Below, one piece after another: positions 7,511-15,733 of a DNA stretch of 64,000 nt. Below the pieces are notes generated by a model. It saw nothing but the letters and a program-made list of their open reading frames with translations. It was not told the origin of the DNA and made no database searches. Position 1 is the first letter of the stretch. Every line of letters starts with the position of its first letter. Position numbers and translations under genes: made by a program. Source of the stretch: Kribbella catacumbae DSM 19601 (lineage in GTDB: Bacteria; Actinomycetota; Actinomycetes; Propionibacteriales; Kribbellaceae). The DNA lies in NCBI RefSeq assembly GCF_000372465.1, contig NZ_AQUZ01000041.1, positions 883 to 64,882 of the forward strand, written 5' to 3'.

Positions 7511-8680
7511 GTGGAGGCGTTTGCTGGGCGATATGTGCTGATCGATCTGGTCGGTACCGGTGGGATGGGGTCGGTCTGGCGGGCGTGGGATCTGCGGCGG
7601 AAGGGGTACGTCGCGGCGAAGGTGCTCGGGCAGCATGACGCGGCGACGCTGCTGCGGTTCGTGCGAGAGCAGTCCTTGCGGATCGAGCACCCGCATGTGG
7701 TCGCGCCGCACGGGTGGGCGGCAGATGACGACAAGGTCGTGTTCGCGATGGACCTGGTCCGTGGCGGGTCGGTCGCCACGTTGCTCGGGGACCACGGGCC
7801 GCTGCCGGCGTCGTACGTCGCCGTACTGGTCGATCAGTTGCTGCACGGGCTGTCTGCGGTCCACGCGGCCGGAATCGTCCACCGCGACTTGAAGCCTGCC
7901 AACCTGCTGCTGGATGCGACCGGTACTGCGCACCCGCGGTTGCGGCTCTCCGACTTCGGCATCGCCGGATTGCTGGATGAGCCAAGGATGACCCGGCACA
8001 GCACAATCCTCGGTACGCCGGGGTACATCGCGCCGGAGCAAATGGCGGGTGCTGACCCTGATCCTCGCCAGGACCTCTACACGGTCGGCGCCGTCGCGGC
8101 TGAACTCCTCACCGGCGAACGCCCAGACATCCACGGCAACCTTCCCGCGGGCGGCGATGACCTGCTCTGGGACTTGATCCGCCTGCTCACCTCAGCCGAT
8201 CCGGCGAACCGCCCCGACTCCGCAGCCGCCACCGGACGCCTGCTCGCCAAAACCGGCCTCCTCCCACCAGCCGGCGTCACGCCCTGGACCATGGCTCCAG
8301 ACCCACCCGAAGTCTTCGACCAACTCCCACCCCTCCCACCAGCCTGGACACCCGCCGGCCCTACCCCAGCCGCACCCCCGCTGACCGCGACTCCAACGCC
8401 TGGCCCAGCTGACGCCTCACCCCCGCCGACTGCGGCTCGAATGCCTCGCGCGACTGACGCTGCACCCACGCCGGCCGCGACTCCAACGCTTCGCCCGGCT
8501 GACGCCGCACCTCCGCTGACGTCGGGCGGAGCGGTGCTTGCTGCGGCGGGGCGTCGGCGCCCTCAGGCGAGTGGGGTCGAGGGTGCTGGGCGGATGGGCC
8601 CTCTGGCGTGGGTAGCGGTTGGAAGCTTCGGCGGCGCGGCCGTGCTGCTTGTAGCCGCCGTCTGGTTGCTACTGCGCTGA
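7511..8680 (+). CDS. membrane Ser/Thr protein kinase (PknB-like, no PASTA)
   Basis: A 389-residue eukaryotic-type kinase starting at GTG. The catalytic domain is complete: glycine loop GTGGMG at 15-20, ATP Lys at 37 (AAK), HRDLKPAN at 124-131, DFG at 148-150 and APE at 174-176. After residue ~260 comes a Pro/Ala/Thr-rich linker (~270-350) built of imperfect repeats of the type PADA(A/S)PP, then a C-terminal membrane helix (LAWVAVGSFGGAAVLLVAAVWLLL) that ends the protein. With no extracellular sensor, signals probably come through the linker or partner proteins. Position after the VWA gene suggests, but does not prove, a shared signalling role. Confidence 0.9.
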   Translation: MEAFAGRYVLIDLVGTGGMGSVWRAWDLRRKGYVAAKVLGQHDAATLLRFVREQSLRIEHPHVVAPHGWAADDDKVVFAMDLVRGGSVATLLGDHGPLPASYVAVLVDQLLHGLSAVHAAGIVHRDLKPANLLLDATGTAHPRLRLSDFGIAGLLDEPRMTRHSTILGTPGYIAPEQMAGADPDPRQDLYTVGAVAAELLTGERPDIHGNLPAGGDDLLWDLIRLLTSADPANRPDSAAATGRLLAKTGLLPPAGVTPWTMAPDPPEVFDQLPPLPPAWTPAGPTPAAPPLTATPTPGPADASPPPTAARMPRATDAAPTPAATPTLRPADAAPPLTSGGAVLAAAGRRRPQASGVEGAGRMGPLAWVAVGSFGGAAVLLVAAVWLLLR

Positions 8681-8727
8681 CCCTTCTCCCAGCCGAGCAG
8701 CCGCTGGTGTTCGGCGGCCGTCCTCGC

Positions 8728-9282
8728 CTAGTTCGGGGTGCGGAGGGTGCGCATCTTGTTGCGGGCACCGCAGACGTTCATTGAGCACCAGCGGCGGCGG
8801 TGGCTGCGGCTGGTATCTACGAAGAGCAGTGTGCAGGCCGGGTCTTCGCATTCGCGGATCGACGCCGCTTCGGGGCCGGTCAGCAACTCGACTCCGTCGC
8901 GGGCGGTGGCAGCCAGTACTGCGGATGCTGTCGGCGCGGGATCGTTTCGGCGTAAGGCTCTCGACCGAATCGCGAGCGCGGGCGCCGGTGCGTCCTGAGC
9001 CGCCCACTTGTTGACCATCCCGACATCGGCCGGGCGCGCGGGTGCCCGGCCGAGAGTCGACAACACCAACCTGTACAGGGCTTCCCGCAACAACCTCGCC
9101 GCTTCAAGATCCGCCTCGTCGGCCGAGATCGTCCCCAGGCCCGCCAGCTCCGCCCATCGGGCAAGGTCTTCCGGCGTCCGCATCCGCTCGAGCTTCGCCG
9201 TACTGCGCTTGCCGAGCGTGGCGACGAAGTCGAGCGTTGTCCGCCCGCCGATGAACGGGAACGCGAGAAGATCGACGGCCAT
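8728..9282 (-). CDS. ABATE/CGNR zinc-finger protein, probable transcription regulator
   Basis: A 184-residue protein. The N-terminal two thirds (residues ~8-125) match the ABATE domain, and residues ~142-184 form the treble-clef CGNR zinc finger: C at ECEDPAC (two Cys), HRRRWCSMNVCG (two more Cys). The name-giving CGNR is CGAR here. Family members are thought to be DNA-binding regulators, often of stress or metabolite genes. The ATG overlaps the stop of the reductase gene by one base (TGATG), so translation is coupled. An inverted repeat just upstream of the pair (10215-10235) may be its operator. Confidence 0.82.
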   Translation of the reverse strand: MAVDLLAFPFIGGRTTLDFVATLGKRSTAKLERMRTPEDLARWAELAGLGTISADEADLEAARLLREALYRLVLSTLGRAPARPADVGMVNKWAAQDAPAPALAIRSRALRRNDPAPTASAVLAATARDGVELLTGPEAASIRECEDPACTLLFVDTSRSHRRRWCSMNVCGARNKMRTLRTPN

Positions 9283-10205
9283 CAGCCCACCTGGCTGCGC
9301 GCACTCGCCAGTTCGTACAGGAGGTTGTTGAGCGGGGTCGGCGTACCGGTCTCCCTTCCGAGCCTCACGACGGCGCCGGTCCAGGCCTCCAGTTCGGACG
9401 GCTTGCCGGCGTTGATGTCGCGTTGCAACGAGGTCGTCCCCTCGGCGGGCAGGCTGTCGAGGAACGCGAGCGTCTTGTCCACGGCATCGGTGGGCAACTC
9501 GACACCGGTCGCCTTCGCCACCTGCTTGATCTCGTTCATGCTGTCCAAGAGCAGTTGCCTGGTGCCCGGCCGCGTACGCAGTACGCCGTACGGCGCGTTG
9601 GTGACCGTCGCGACTGCGCCAAACGAGCCGAGTGCAAGGAACTTGCTCCACAGCGCGACCCAGACATCGCCCGGTACCACCGCGGTCAGCCCTGATCCCT
9701 GCAACGCCGAGCGCAACAGCTCAACCCGCTCGCTCGGCCGGCTGTCCCACTCGCCGAACGTGAGCTTCCCAAGCCCACCGATGTGCCGCACCCGCCCCGG
9801 CCCGTCAAGGAACGCGATCACCTCGATGGCACCCGGCAAGACACTGTCCCGGCCAACGCGATCCGCCACCTGCTGAGGCGCATCGACCCCGTTCTGCGTG
9901 GTAACAACCGCCGTCCCGGCCCCGACCAGCGGCTCCAGCATCGCGATCGCACCCTCGAGCTGCCACGTCTTCACCCCCAGCAAGACGTAGTCGACCTCAC
10001 CGATCTCCGCCGGATCATCAGTCGCCACCACCGACTCCACCGCAAAGTCCCCCGCGACGCTCTCGACGGTCAGCCCGCCCTTCCGCAAGGCCTGCAGATG
10101 CTCACCCCGCGCCACAAAACTCACCTCATGCCCAGCCGCAGCCAACCGCCCCCCGAAGTACCCACCAACGCCACCCACACCCAGTACTGCGATCTTGATC
10201 GTCAT
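9282..10205 (-). CDS. panE: 2-dehydropantoate 2-reductase (ketopantoate reductase) family
   Basis: A 307-residue NADP-dependent dehydrogenase. The Rossmann motif GVGGVGGYFGG is at 9-19, and the catalytic-domain marks follow: a KTWQ segment near 79, a TTQNGV segment near 102-107, a conserved Lys at WSKFLALG near 188, and a C-terminal helical domain. PanE reduces ketopantoate to pantoate for coenzyme A synthesis, but actinobacteria carry several paralogues of uncertain substrate, and this one is paired with a regulator rather than other pantothenate genes. The symbol is therefore tentative. Confidence 0.85.
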   Translation of the reverse strand: MTIKIAVLGVGGVGGYFGGRLAAAGHEVSFVARGEHLQALRKGGLTVESVAGDFAVESVVATDDPAEIGEVDYVLLGVKTWQLEGAIAMLEPLVGAGTAVVTTQNGVDAPQQVADRVGRDSVLPGAIEVIAFLDGPGRVRHIGGLGKLTFGEWDSRPSERVELLRSALQGSGLTAVVPGDVWVALWSKFLALGSFGAVATVTNAPYGVLRTRPGTRQLLLDSMNEIKQVAKATGVELPTDAVDKTLAFLDSLPAEGTTSLQRDINAGKPSELEAWTGAVVRLGRETGTPTPLNNLLYELASARSQVG

Positions 10206-10214
10206 GCCGGTGAT

Positions 10215-10235
10215 GTTACCGGTCTAACCGGTAAC
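10215..10235. promoter_or_regulatory. 9-bp inverted repeat upstream of the reductase gene
   Basis: GTTACCGGT and ACCGGTAAC are perfect inverted copies around a CTA centre, 10 bases in front of the reductase ATG. Size and position suit an operator; the CGNR protein encoded by the second gene of the unit is the obvious candidate ligand, but this is inference. Confidence 0.5.
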
Positions 10236-10449
10236 AGGCCAGGGTGTCGATCAGCAGGTGACTAGGGGTGGGGCAGGCGCCGGCTTGGCGGATGCAACGG
10301 GGGGCATGCACGGATCGAGGCTGCGTGCCAGTGGTTCGGGCGGGCTCAGCGCGCCAGCCCGTGACGGGGGTGACCTGTTGTTCAGGATGTGACCCAGGTC
10401 GTGGTGGTTTTCGGTTGCCGTGGCACACTTCAAGTACGAGTGAACCCAC

Positions 10450-10583
10450 TCGCGTGCTCCGGGGTCGGTGTAATTCCGAGCCGGCGGTGATAGTCCGCGA
10501 CCCGGCCGTAGCTGTATCTCGGCCGGTTGACCTGGTGGAATTCCAGGACCGACGGTGAAAGTCCGGATGGGAGGCGCACGCGA
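10450..10583 (+). promoter_or_regulatory. FMN riboswitch (RFN element)
   Basis: The conserved aptamer segments are all present in order: GGTCGGTGTAATTCCGA, CCGGCGGTGATAGTCCGCGA, a GGTGGAATTCC loop, and CCGACGGTGAAAGTCCGGAT followed by GGGAGG. Helix P1 is formed by TCGCGTGC (10450-10457) pairing with GCACGCGA (10576-10583). It sits 125 bases before ribD. Binding of FMN is expected to shut off the riboflavin operon, by termination or by hiding the ribosome site. The 10236-10449 stretch before it shows no gene. Confidence 0.97.
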
Positions 10584-10707
10584 TCGGCGGGTGCGCTCCG
10601 GCGTCCGGGCCCGGCTGAAGTCAGCCGTGTCCCGCGAGCGTCCGGGTCCGCGCGTGCGCCGGTTGTCATGGCCCCGGTGTGCGTCCGTGACAACGAGGGA
10701 CCCGTCA

Positions 10708-11736
10708 GTGAAGAACGCCTCGCCGATCGACATCGCCTGGATGCGTCGTGCCGTCGAGCTGGCCGCGTACGGCGTCGGCAGCACGCACCCGAACCCGGTC
10801 GTCGGCTGTGTCATCACCGCCCGCGACGGTCACCCGGTCGGCGAGGGATTCCACGCCTACCCGGGCGGGCCGCACGCGGAGGTCGAAGCGCTCCGGATGG
10901 CCGGCGAGCGCGCCCGCGGCGGTACGGCGTACGTGACGCTGGAACCCTGCAACCACACCGGCCGGACCGGGCCGTGTGCGGATGCGTTGATCGCGGCCGG
11001 TGTCGCGCGGGTCCTGTACGCCGTACCGGATCCGAATCGGCAGGCGGCCGGTGGAGCCGAGAAGCTGGCGACCAAGAACATCCGGGTCGAGCAGGGCGTG
11101 CTCCAGGACGAGGCAGAGGCGGTCAACCACGTCTGGCTGCACAGCGTTCGGCAAGGTCGGCCGTTCGTCACCTGGAAGTTCGCGACCACGCTCGACGGGC
11201 GCTCGGCGGCGCCGGACCGGTCGAGCAAGTGGATCACCGGCCCGCTCGCCCGCGCCGACGTGCACAAGAAGCGCGCCGAGTGTGACGCGATCGCGGTCGG
11301 CACCCAGACCGTACTCACCGACGATCCCGAGCTGACCGTGCGCGACGAGCAGGATCACCCGGCCGCGCGGCAGCCGCTGCGGGTTGTCGTCGGCGACCGC
11401 GAGATCCCGCTGACGGCCAAGGTCCGCAACGACCGCGCCGAGACGCTGCTGCTGCCCACCCACGACCCGGCCGAGGTACTGCGCCAGCTGGACGATCACC
11501 AGATCCGGCACCTCTGGCTCGAAGGCGGCCCGACACTCGCGGCCGCGTTCCTGCGCGCGCAGTTGGTCGACCAGATCGTCGCGTACGTCGCACCGGCGGT
11601 GCTCGGCTCGGGCTTCTCCGCGATCGGCGACCTGGGCGCGGAATCTATCGACCACCTGCGGCGCTTCAACCTTGCGGACGTCACCCGCCTCGGCGACGAC
11701 GTACGCCTCACCCTCACTCCTCTGGGAGGAAAGTAG
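10708..11736 (+). CDS. ribD: bifunctional riboflavin deaminase/reductase RibD
   Basis: Catalyses steps two and three of riboflavin synthesis: deamination of the pyrimidine intermediate and NADPH-dependent reduction of its ribosyl group. The GTG at 10708 is chosen because GAGGGA lies 8 bases upstream and the conserved protein starts a few residues later; an in-frame ATG at 10555 lies inside the riboswitch. Length 342 residues. The zinc deaminase domain covers ~1-145 with HAE at 56-58 and the Cys pair in PCNHTGRTGPC at 80-90. The reductase domain covers ~150-342 with FATTLDGR and LEGGPTL. First gene of the FMN-controlled operon. Confidence 0.95.
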   Translation: MKNASPIDIAWMRRAVELAAYGVGSTHPNPVVGCVITARDGHPVGEGFHAYPGGPHAEVEALRMAGERARGGTAYVTLEPCNHTGRTGPCADALIAAGVARVLYAVPDPNRQAAGGAEKLATKNIRVEQGVLQDEAEAVNHVWLHSVRQGRPFVTWKFATTLDGRSAAPDRSSKWITGPLARADVHKKRAECDAIAVGTQTVLTDDPELTVRDEQDHPAARQPLRVVVGDREIPLTAKVRNDRAETLLLPTHDPAEVLRQLDDHQIRHLWLEGGPTLAAAFLRAQLVDQIVAYVAPAVLGSGFSAIGDLGAESIDHLRRFNLADVTRLGDDVRLTLTPLGGK

Positions 11737-12342
11737 ATGTTCACGGGCATCATCGAAGAACTCGGCACGGTCGAATCGCTGGATCTGCTGGACGGGGACG
11801 CCGCGAGGCTGACCATCCGCGGTCCGAAGGTGACCGAGGACGCCGGACACGGCGACTCGATCTCGGTGAACGGCTGTTGCCTGACGGTGATCGAGCACGG
11901 CGACGGCACCTTCACCGCGGACGTGATGCGCGAGACCCTCCAGCGCACCAGCCTCGGCAGCGTCGGGAAGGGCTCGAAGGTCAACCTCGAACGCGCGGTC
12001 GCGGCCCACGCCAGGCTCGGCGGTCACATCGTCCAGGGCCACGTCGACGGCGTCGGCACGATCGCGAGCCGCGAACCCGCCGAGCACTGGGAGGTCGTCC
12101 GGATCGCCGCGCCGGCCGAGATCCTCCGGTACGTCGCGGAGAAGGGCTCGATCGCCGTCGACGGCGTCTCGCTCACGGTCACCGATGTGGACGACGCCAC
12201 CGGGACCTTCGGGATCAGCCTGATCCCGACCACGCTCGAGCTGACCGTGCTGGGCCGCAACAAGATCGGCGACACGGTGAACCTCGAGGTCGACGTCATC
12301 GCCAAGTACGTCGAGCGCCTGCTCACCGGAGGCAAGGCATGA
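11737..12342 (+). CDS. ribE: riboflavin synthase, alpha chain
   Basis: A 201-residue enzyme that dismutates two lumazine molecules to riboflavin. It opens with MFTGIIEELG, the family signature, and contains two lumazine-binding repeats (~1-95 and ~96-195), each with a VNGxCLTV or VDGVSLTV motif. The ATG directly abuts the ribD stop and has GGAGGA upstream. The stop overlaps the start of the next gene in ATGA, so the operon is tightly coupled. Confidence 0.96.
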   Translation: MFTGIIEELGTVESLDLLDGDAARLTIRGPKVTEDAGHGDSISVNGCCLTVIEHGDGTFTADVMRETLQRTSLGSVGKGSKVNLERAVAAHARLGGHIVQGHVDGVGTIASREPAEHWEVVRIAAPAEILRYVAEKGSIAVDGVSLTVTDVDDATGTFGISLIPTTLELTVLGRNKIGDTVNLEVDVIAKYVERLLTGGKA

Positions 12343-13019
12343 ACGTCTTCGACTGGTTGCTGCATTCGCAGATCACCATCGCCGGGTCGCCGGTGCTGGT
12401 TCGCGAGATCGTCGGCAACGTGTTCGGTCTGGGCAGCGCGCTGTTCGGCATGCGCCGGCTGGTTGCGGCCTGGCCGGTCGGCATCATTGGCAACGTTCTA
12501 CTATTCACCGTTTTTGTTGGTGGATTGTTCGACAATCCGCAGGACAAGGACCTCTGGGGCCAGGCCGGGCGACAGGTCTTCTTCGCGCTCGTCAGCCTCT
12601 ACGGCTGGTACCGCTGGTACCAGAACCGCCACGGCGGCGCCGCGACCGGAGTACAGCCTCGCTGGGCGACGGGACGTCAGCGTCTCGAGCTGCTGGGCGC
12701 CGCAGTGGTGCTCTACGCGATCGCCTACCCGGTGCTGAAGGCGCTGGGCTCCTGGGGACCGCAGTGGGACGCGTGGATCCTGACCGGCTCCATCCTGGCG
12801 ACGTACGGGATGGCGCGTGGGTTCGTCGAGTTCTGGCTGATCTGGATCGCGGTGGACGTCGTCGGCGTACCGCTGCTGGTGCAAGCGAAGTTCTACCCGT
12901 CGGCGACGATGTACGTCGTCTACGGGCTCTTCTGTGTCCTCGGATTCGCCTCTTGGTGGCGGATCCAGAATCGCGAGACGGCCAACCAGGCCACTCCTGA
13001 GCCAGTTGCGGTGGTCTGA
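12339..13019 (+). CDS. ribM: PnuC-family riboflavin transporter RibM
   Basis: A 226-residue membrane protein with about seven hydrophobic segments and the PnuC-family mark LYGWYRWYQ near residues 86-94. PnuC proteins move nicotinamide riboside, thiamine or riboflavin by facilitated diffusion. Members placed inside an FMN-riboswitch operon, called RibM in Corynebacterium and Streptomyces, import riboflavin. Its position between ribE and ribBA under the same riboswitch supports that role. It starts in an ATGA overlap with ribE and ends two bases before ribBA. Confidence 0.9.
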   Translation: MNVFDWLLHSQITIAGSPVLVREIVGNVFGLGSALFGMRRLVAAWPVGIIGNVLLFTVFVGGLFDNPQDKDLWGQAGRQVFFALVSLYGWYRWYQNRHGGAATGVQPRWATGRQRLELLGAAVVLYAIAYPVLKALGSWGPQWDAWILTGSILATYGMARGFVEFWLIWIAVDVVGVPLLVQAKFYPSATMYVVYGLFCVLGFASWWRIQNRETANQATPEPVAVV

Positions 13020-13021
13020 CC

Positions 13022-14254
13022 ATGGGCGAGGTATTGAAGCTCGACACGATCGAGCACGCGATCGACGAGATCCGGGCCGGCCGGCCGGTGATCGTGGTCG
13101 ACGACGAGGACCGCGAGAACGAGGGCGACCTGATTTTCGCGGCCGCCAAGGCGACTCCGGAACTGCTGGCCTTCCTGATCCGCTACAGCTCCGGCGTCGT
13201 CTGCGTCCCGATGGAGGCGGCCGAGCTCGACCGGCTCGGCATCCCGTTGATGACGCCGCACAACCGCGAGCGGCTCCGGACGGCGTACACGATCTCGGTC
13301 GATGCCCGCGACAACGTCACCACCGGCATCTCGGCGGCTGACCGGGCCCGGACGATCCGGGTGCTGGCCGACTCGGCATCGGAGTCGTACGACCTGGTGC
13401 AGCCGGGACACATCTTCCCGCTGCGGGCCCGCGAAGGCGGCGTCCTCGTGCGGCCCGGGCACACCGAGGCGTCGCTCGATCTCGCCCGGCTCGCGGGGCT
13501 GCGGCCGTCCGCGGTGATCGCCGAGCTGGTGAACGACGACGGCACGATGAAGCGCGGGGGAGAGCTGCGGAAGTTCGCCGACGAGCACGGCCTGGTGCTG
13601 ATCTCGATCGAGGACCTGATCCGGTACCGGCGCAGGACGGAAAGCCAGATCAAGCGCGTCGCGACCACCACGCTGCCGACGCAGTACGGCGATTTCGTTG
13701 CCCACGGCTACCGGAACATCATCGACGGGACCGAGCAGCTCGCACTGGTCCGCGGCGAGATCGGTACCGGGCCGACGCTGGTCCGGCTGCACTCGGAATG
13801 CCTGACGGGTGACGTGCTCGGGTCCCTGCGGTGCGACTGTGGTCCGCAGCTCGACGAGGCGATGCGCCAGGTCGCGGCCGAGGGTGGCGTCGTCGTCTAC
13901 TTGCGTGGCCACGAGGGCCGGGGGATCGGCCTGCTGCACAAGCTGCAGGCGTACGAGTTGCAGGACGCCGGCCGCGACACGGTCGACGCGAACCTGGATC
14001 TGGGCCTGCCCGCAGACGCCCGCGACTACGGCACCGGCGCGCAGATCCTGGCCGACCTGGGCATCACTTCGGTGAAGCTGCTGACGAACAACCCGGACAA
14101 GCTGGCCGGCGTCCAGCGCTACGGCATCGACGTGGTCGAGCGCCGCGGCATCTCGATCGACCCGACCGAGCACAACCTGCGGTACCTGCGGACCAAGCGC
14201 GACCGGATGGGACACCACCTGCCCACCGGCACTGACGAGAACGGAGCCGGCTGA
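13022..14254 (+). CDS. ribBA: bifunctional DHBP synthase / GTP cyclohydrolase II
   Basis: A 410-residue fusion that makes both riboflavin precursors. The N-terminal DHBP synthase (~6-205) carries the acidic metal motif DDEDRENEGDL at 27-37 and a RPGHTEA segment. The C-terminal GTP cyclohydrolase II (~210-400) has the zinc Cys residues in HSECLTGD and RCDCG, and the catalytic RGHEGRGIGL. Both sites look intact, so the protein should be bifunctional. It is followed by ribH with a one-base overlap (TGATG). Confidence 0.96.
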   Translation: MGEVLKLDTIEHAIDEIRAGRPVIVVDDEDRENEGDLIFAAAKATPELLAFLIRYSSGVVCVPMEAAELDRLGIPLMTPHNRERLRTAYTISVDARDNVTTGISAADRARTIRVLADSASESYDLVQPGHIFPLRAREGGVLVRPGHTEASLDLARLAGLRPSAVIAELVNDDGTMKRGGELRKFADEHGLVLISIEDLIRYRRRTESQIKRVATTTLPTQYGDFVAHGYRNIIDGTEQLALVRGEIGTGPTLVRLHSECLTGDVLGSLRCDCGPQLDEAMRQVAAEGGVVVYLRGHEGRGIGLLHKLQAYELQDAGRDTVDANLDLGLPADARDYGTGAQILADLGITSVKLLTNNPDKLAGVQRYGIDVVERRGISIDPTEHNLRYLRTKRDRMGHHLPTGTDENGAG

Positions 14255-14724
14255 TGTCGGGCAGCGGAGCACCCAGCATCGAAATCCCGCAGGCTGACGG
14301 CGTCCGGGTCGCGGTCATCGCGGCCCAGTGGCACCCGCAGGTGACCGACTCGCTGGTGGCCGGCGCCGAGCGGGCACTGGCCGACTCGGGCGTCACCGAC
14401 TACAAGGTGGTCCGGGTGCCGGGCTCCTTCGAGCTGCCGGTCGCGGCGCTGCACGCGGCCAAGGGCGGGTACGACGTGGTCGTCGCGCTCGGCGTTGTGA
14501 TCCGCGGCGACACCCCGCACTTCGAGTACGTCTGCCAGGCGGCGACCGAGGGCCTGATGCGAGTCGCGGTCGACACCGGCGTACCGGTCGGCTTCGGCCT
14601 GCTGACCTGCGACAACGACCCGCAGGCGCTGGATCGCGCAGGCCTCCCCGACAGCCGCGAAGACAAGGGCTACGAGTCCACCCAGGCAGCCCTCGCCACC
14701 CTGCTCGCCACCCGCGCTCTCTAG
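14254..14724 (+). CDS. ribH: 6,7-dimethyl-8-ribityllumazine synthase
   Basis: A 156-residue protein that condenses the ribitylamino-pyrimidine with DHBP to form lumazine and assembles as an icosahedral or pentameric shell. Family marks are VPGSFELP (~55-62), ALGVVIRGDTPHFEYV (~80-95) with the catalytic His, and GVLT-like GFGLLTCD (~115-122). It ends the riboflavin operon. Its last codons and stop belong to a 29-base tandem duplication (14698-14755), so the extreme C-terminus is recently altered or duplicated downstream. Confidence 0.96.
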   Translation: MSGSGAPSIEIPQADGVRVAVIAAQWHPQVTDSLVAGAERALADSGVTDYKVVRVPGSFELPVAALHAAKGGYDVVVALGVVIRGDTPHFEYVCQAATEGLMRVAVDTGVPVGFGLLTCDNDPQALDRAGLPDSREDKGYESTQAALATLLATRAL

Positions 14725-14755
14725 CGACCCTGCTCGCCACCCGCACGCTCTACCG
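14698..14755. repeat. 29-bp tandem duplication spanning the ribH stop
   Basis: 14698-14726 and 14727-14755 are near-identical 29-base units (shared core ACCCTGCTCGCCACCCGC). The first contains the ribH stop codon; the second lies beyond it and supplies the last codon and the stop of the convergent sigma-factor gene. The duplication has brought the two ends within 25 bases. Confidence 0.75.
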
Positions 14756-15628
14756 GCTGACAGTGGTCTCCCGCTGCATCCACGACAGCTTGTCGGGGTT
14801 GCGGACGTAGTACATGCCGGTGATGAGGCCGTCCTCGATGGTCAGCGCCATCACTCCGTCCAGTTCGCCGTCGCGGCGGATGACCATCGCCGGGCTGCCG
14901 TTGACCTGGACCGGTTCGACCGACAGGTGATGACCGGCCTGGCCCAGGCCGACGGTGAGCAGGCGTGCCACCTTGTCGGCGCCGAGGATGGGGCGCGGGA
15001 GGGTCTGCTTGATGCCGCCGCCGTCGCCGAGCAGGACGACGTCGGGCGCGAGGATATCGACCAGGCTCTGCAGGTCGCCCGTCGTGACCGCCCGCTGGAA
15101 CGCCTCGACCGCGTTCCGTGACTCGGCCTGGGACACGACCCCGCGCGGCCGGCGGGCAGCGACGTGAGCCCGCGCCCGGTGCGCGATCTGGCGGACCGCG
15201 GCCGGCGTCTTGCCGACGGCCTCCGCGATCTCGTCGTACTCCAGAGCGAACACGTCGCGCAGGACGAAGACCGCTCGCTCGGTCGGCGTGAGCGTCTCCA
15301 GTACCAGCAGCATCGCCATCGAGACGCTGTCGGACAGTTCGACGTCGTCAGCCACATCGGGCGCGGTCAGGAGCGGCTCGGGCAACCAGGAACCGACGTA
15401 CGACTCCTTGCGCCGGCCGAGCGACCGTAGTCTGTTGAGCGCCTGACGGGTGGTGATCCGGACCAGGTACGCCCGTTGCTCCCGCACTGTGCTGTGGTCG
15501 ACCGCCGCCCAGCGCAGCCAGGTCTCCTGGAGCACATCCTCCGCGTCCGTCGCTGAGCCGAGCATCTCGTAGGCGACGGTGAAAAGCAGGTTGCGGTGGG
15601 CAACGAATGCCTCGGTGGCGGAATCCAT
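14750..15628 (-). CDS. ECF41 (SigJ-type) sigma factor with fused SnoaL-like domain
   Basis: A 292-residue extracytoplasmic-function sigma factor. Region 2 (~8-75) has AYEMLGSATDAEDVLQETWL, region 4 (~110-165) has YDEIAEAVGKTPAAVRQ, and a C-terminal SnoaL-like domain (~175-285) replaces a separate anti-sigma factor. The ECF41 marks WLPEP, DGGG and NPDKL are all present. The ATG at 15628 is preceded by AGGA; the upstream in-frame ATG would read through the intergenic promoter region. It diverges from a carboxymuconolactone-decarboxylase-like gene, the usual ECF41 partner. The C-terminal domain is known to regulate activity of this group. Confidence 0.93.
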   Translation of the reverse strand: MDSATEAFVAHRNLLFTVAYEMLGSATDAEDVLQETWLRWAAVDHSTVREQRAYLVRITTRQALNRLRSLGRRKESYVGSWLPEPLLTAPDVADDVELSDSVSMAMLLVLETLTPTERAVFVLRDVFALEYDEIAEAVGKTPAAVRQIAHRARAHVAARRPRGVVSQAESRNAVEAFQRAVTTGDLQSLVDILAPDVVLLGDGGGIKQTLPRPILGADKVARLLTVGLGQAGHHLSVEPVQVNGSPAMVIRRDGELDGVMALTIEDGLITGMYYVRNPDKLSWMQRETTVSR

Positions 15629-15671
15629 CTGCTCGTTCCTGTCTGTTCGCACTGGGCCGGGGTCAGTCACA

Positions 15672-15699
15672 GGACACCGGCCGGCATCGCTTTGTGACA
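15672..15699 (-). promoter_or_regulatory. candidate ECF41 autoregulatory promoter
   Basis: On the minus strand TGTCACA (15699-15693), a 15-base spacer and GTGTCC (15677-15672) precede the sigma-factor ATG, the -10 box ending 44 bases from it. TGTCACA is the -35 element reported for ECF41 promoters. The same arrangement recurs in front of the second ECF41 gene (63735-63763) and of the divergent CMD gene (15734-15761). Confidence 0.6.
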
Positions 15700-15733
15700 G
15701 GAACGCCCAGTGGTCCACGTCACGTCGCCGGAC

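Noticed and set aside
10555..10707. N-terminal extension of ribD from ATG 10555
   Set aside because: The segment overlaps the FMN aptamer and is Arg-rich without similarity to RibD; GTG 10708 has a ribosome site.
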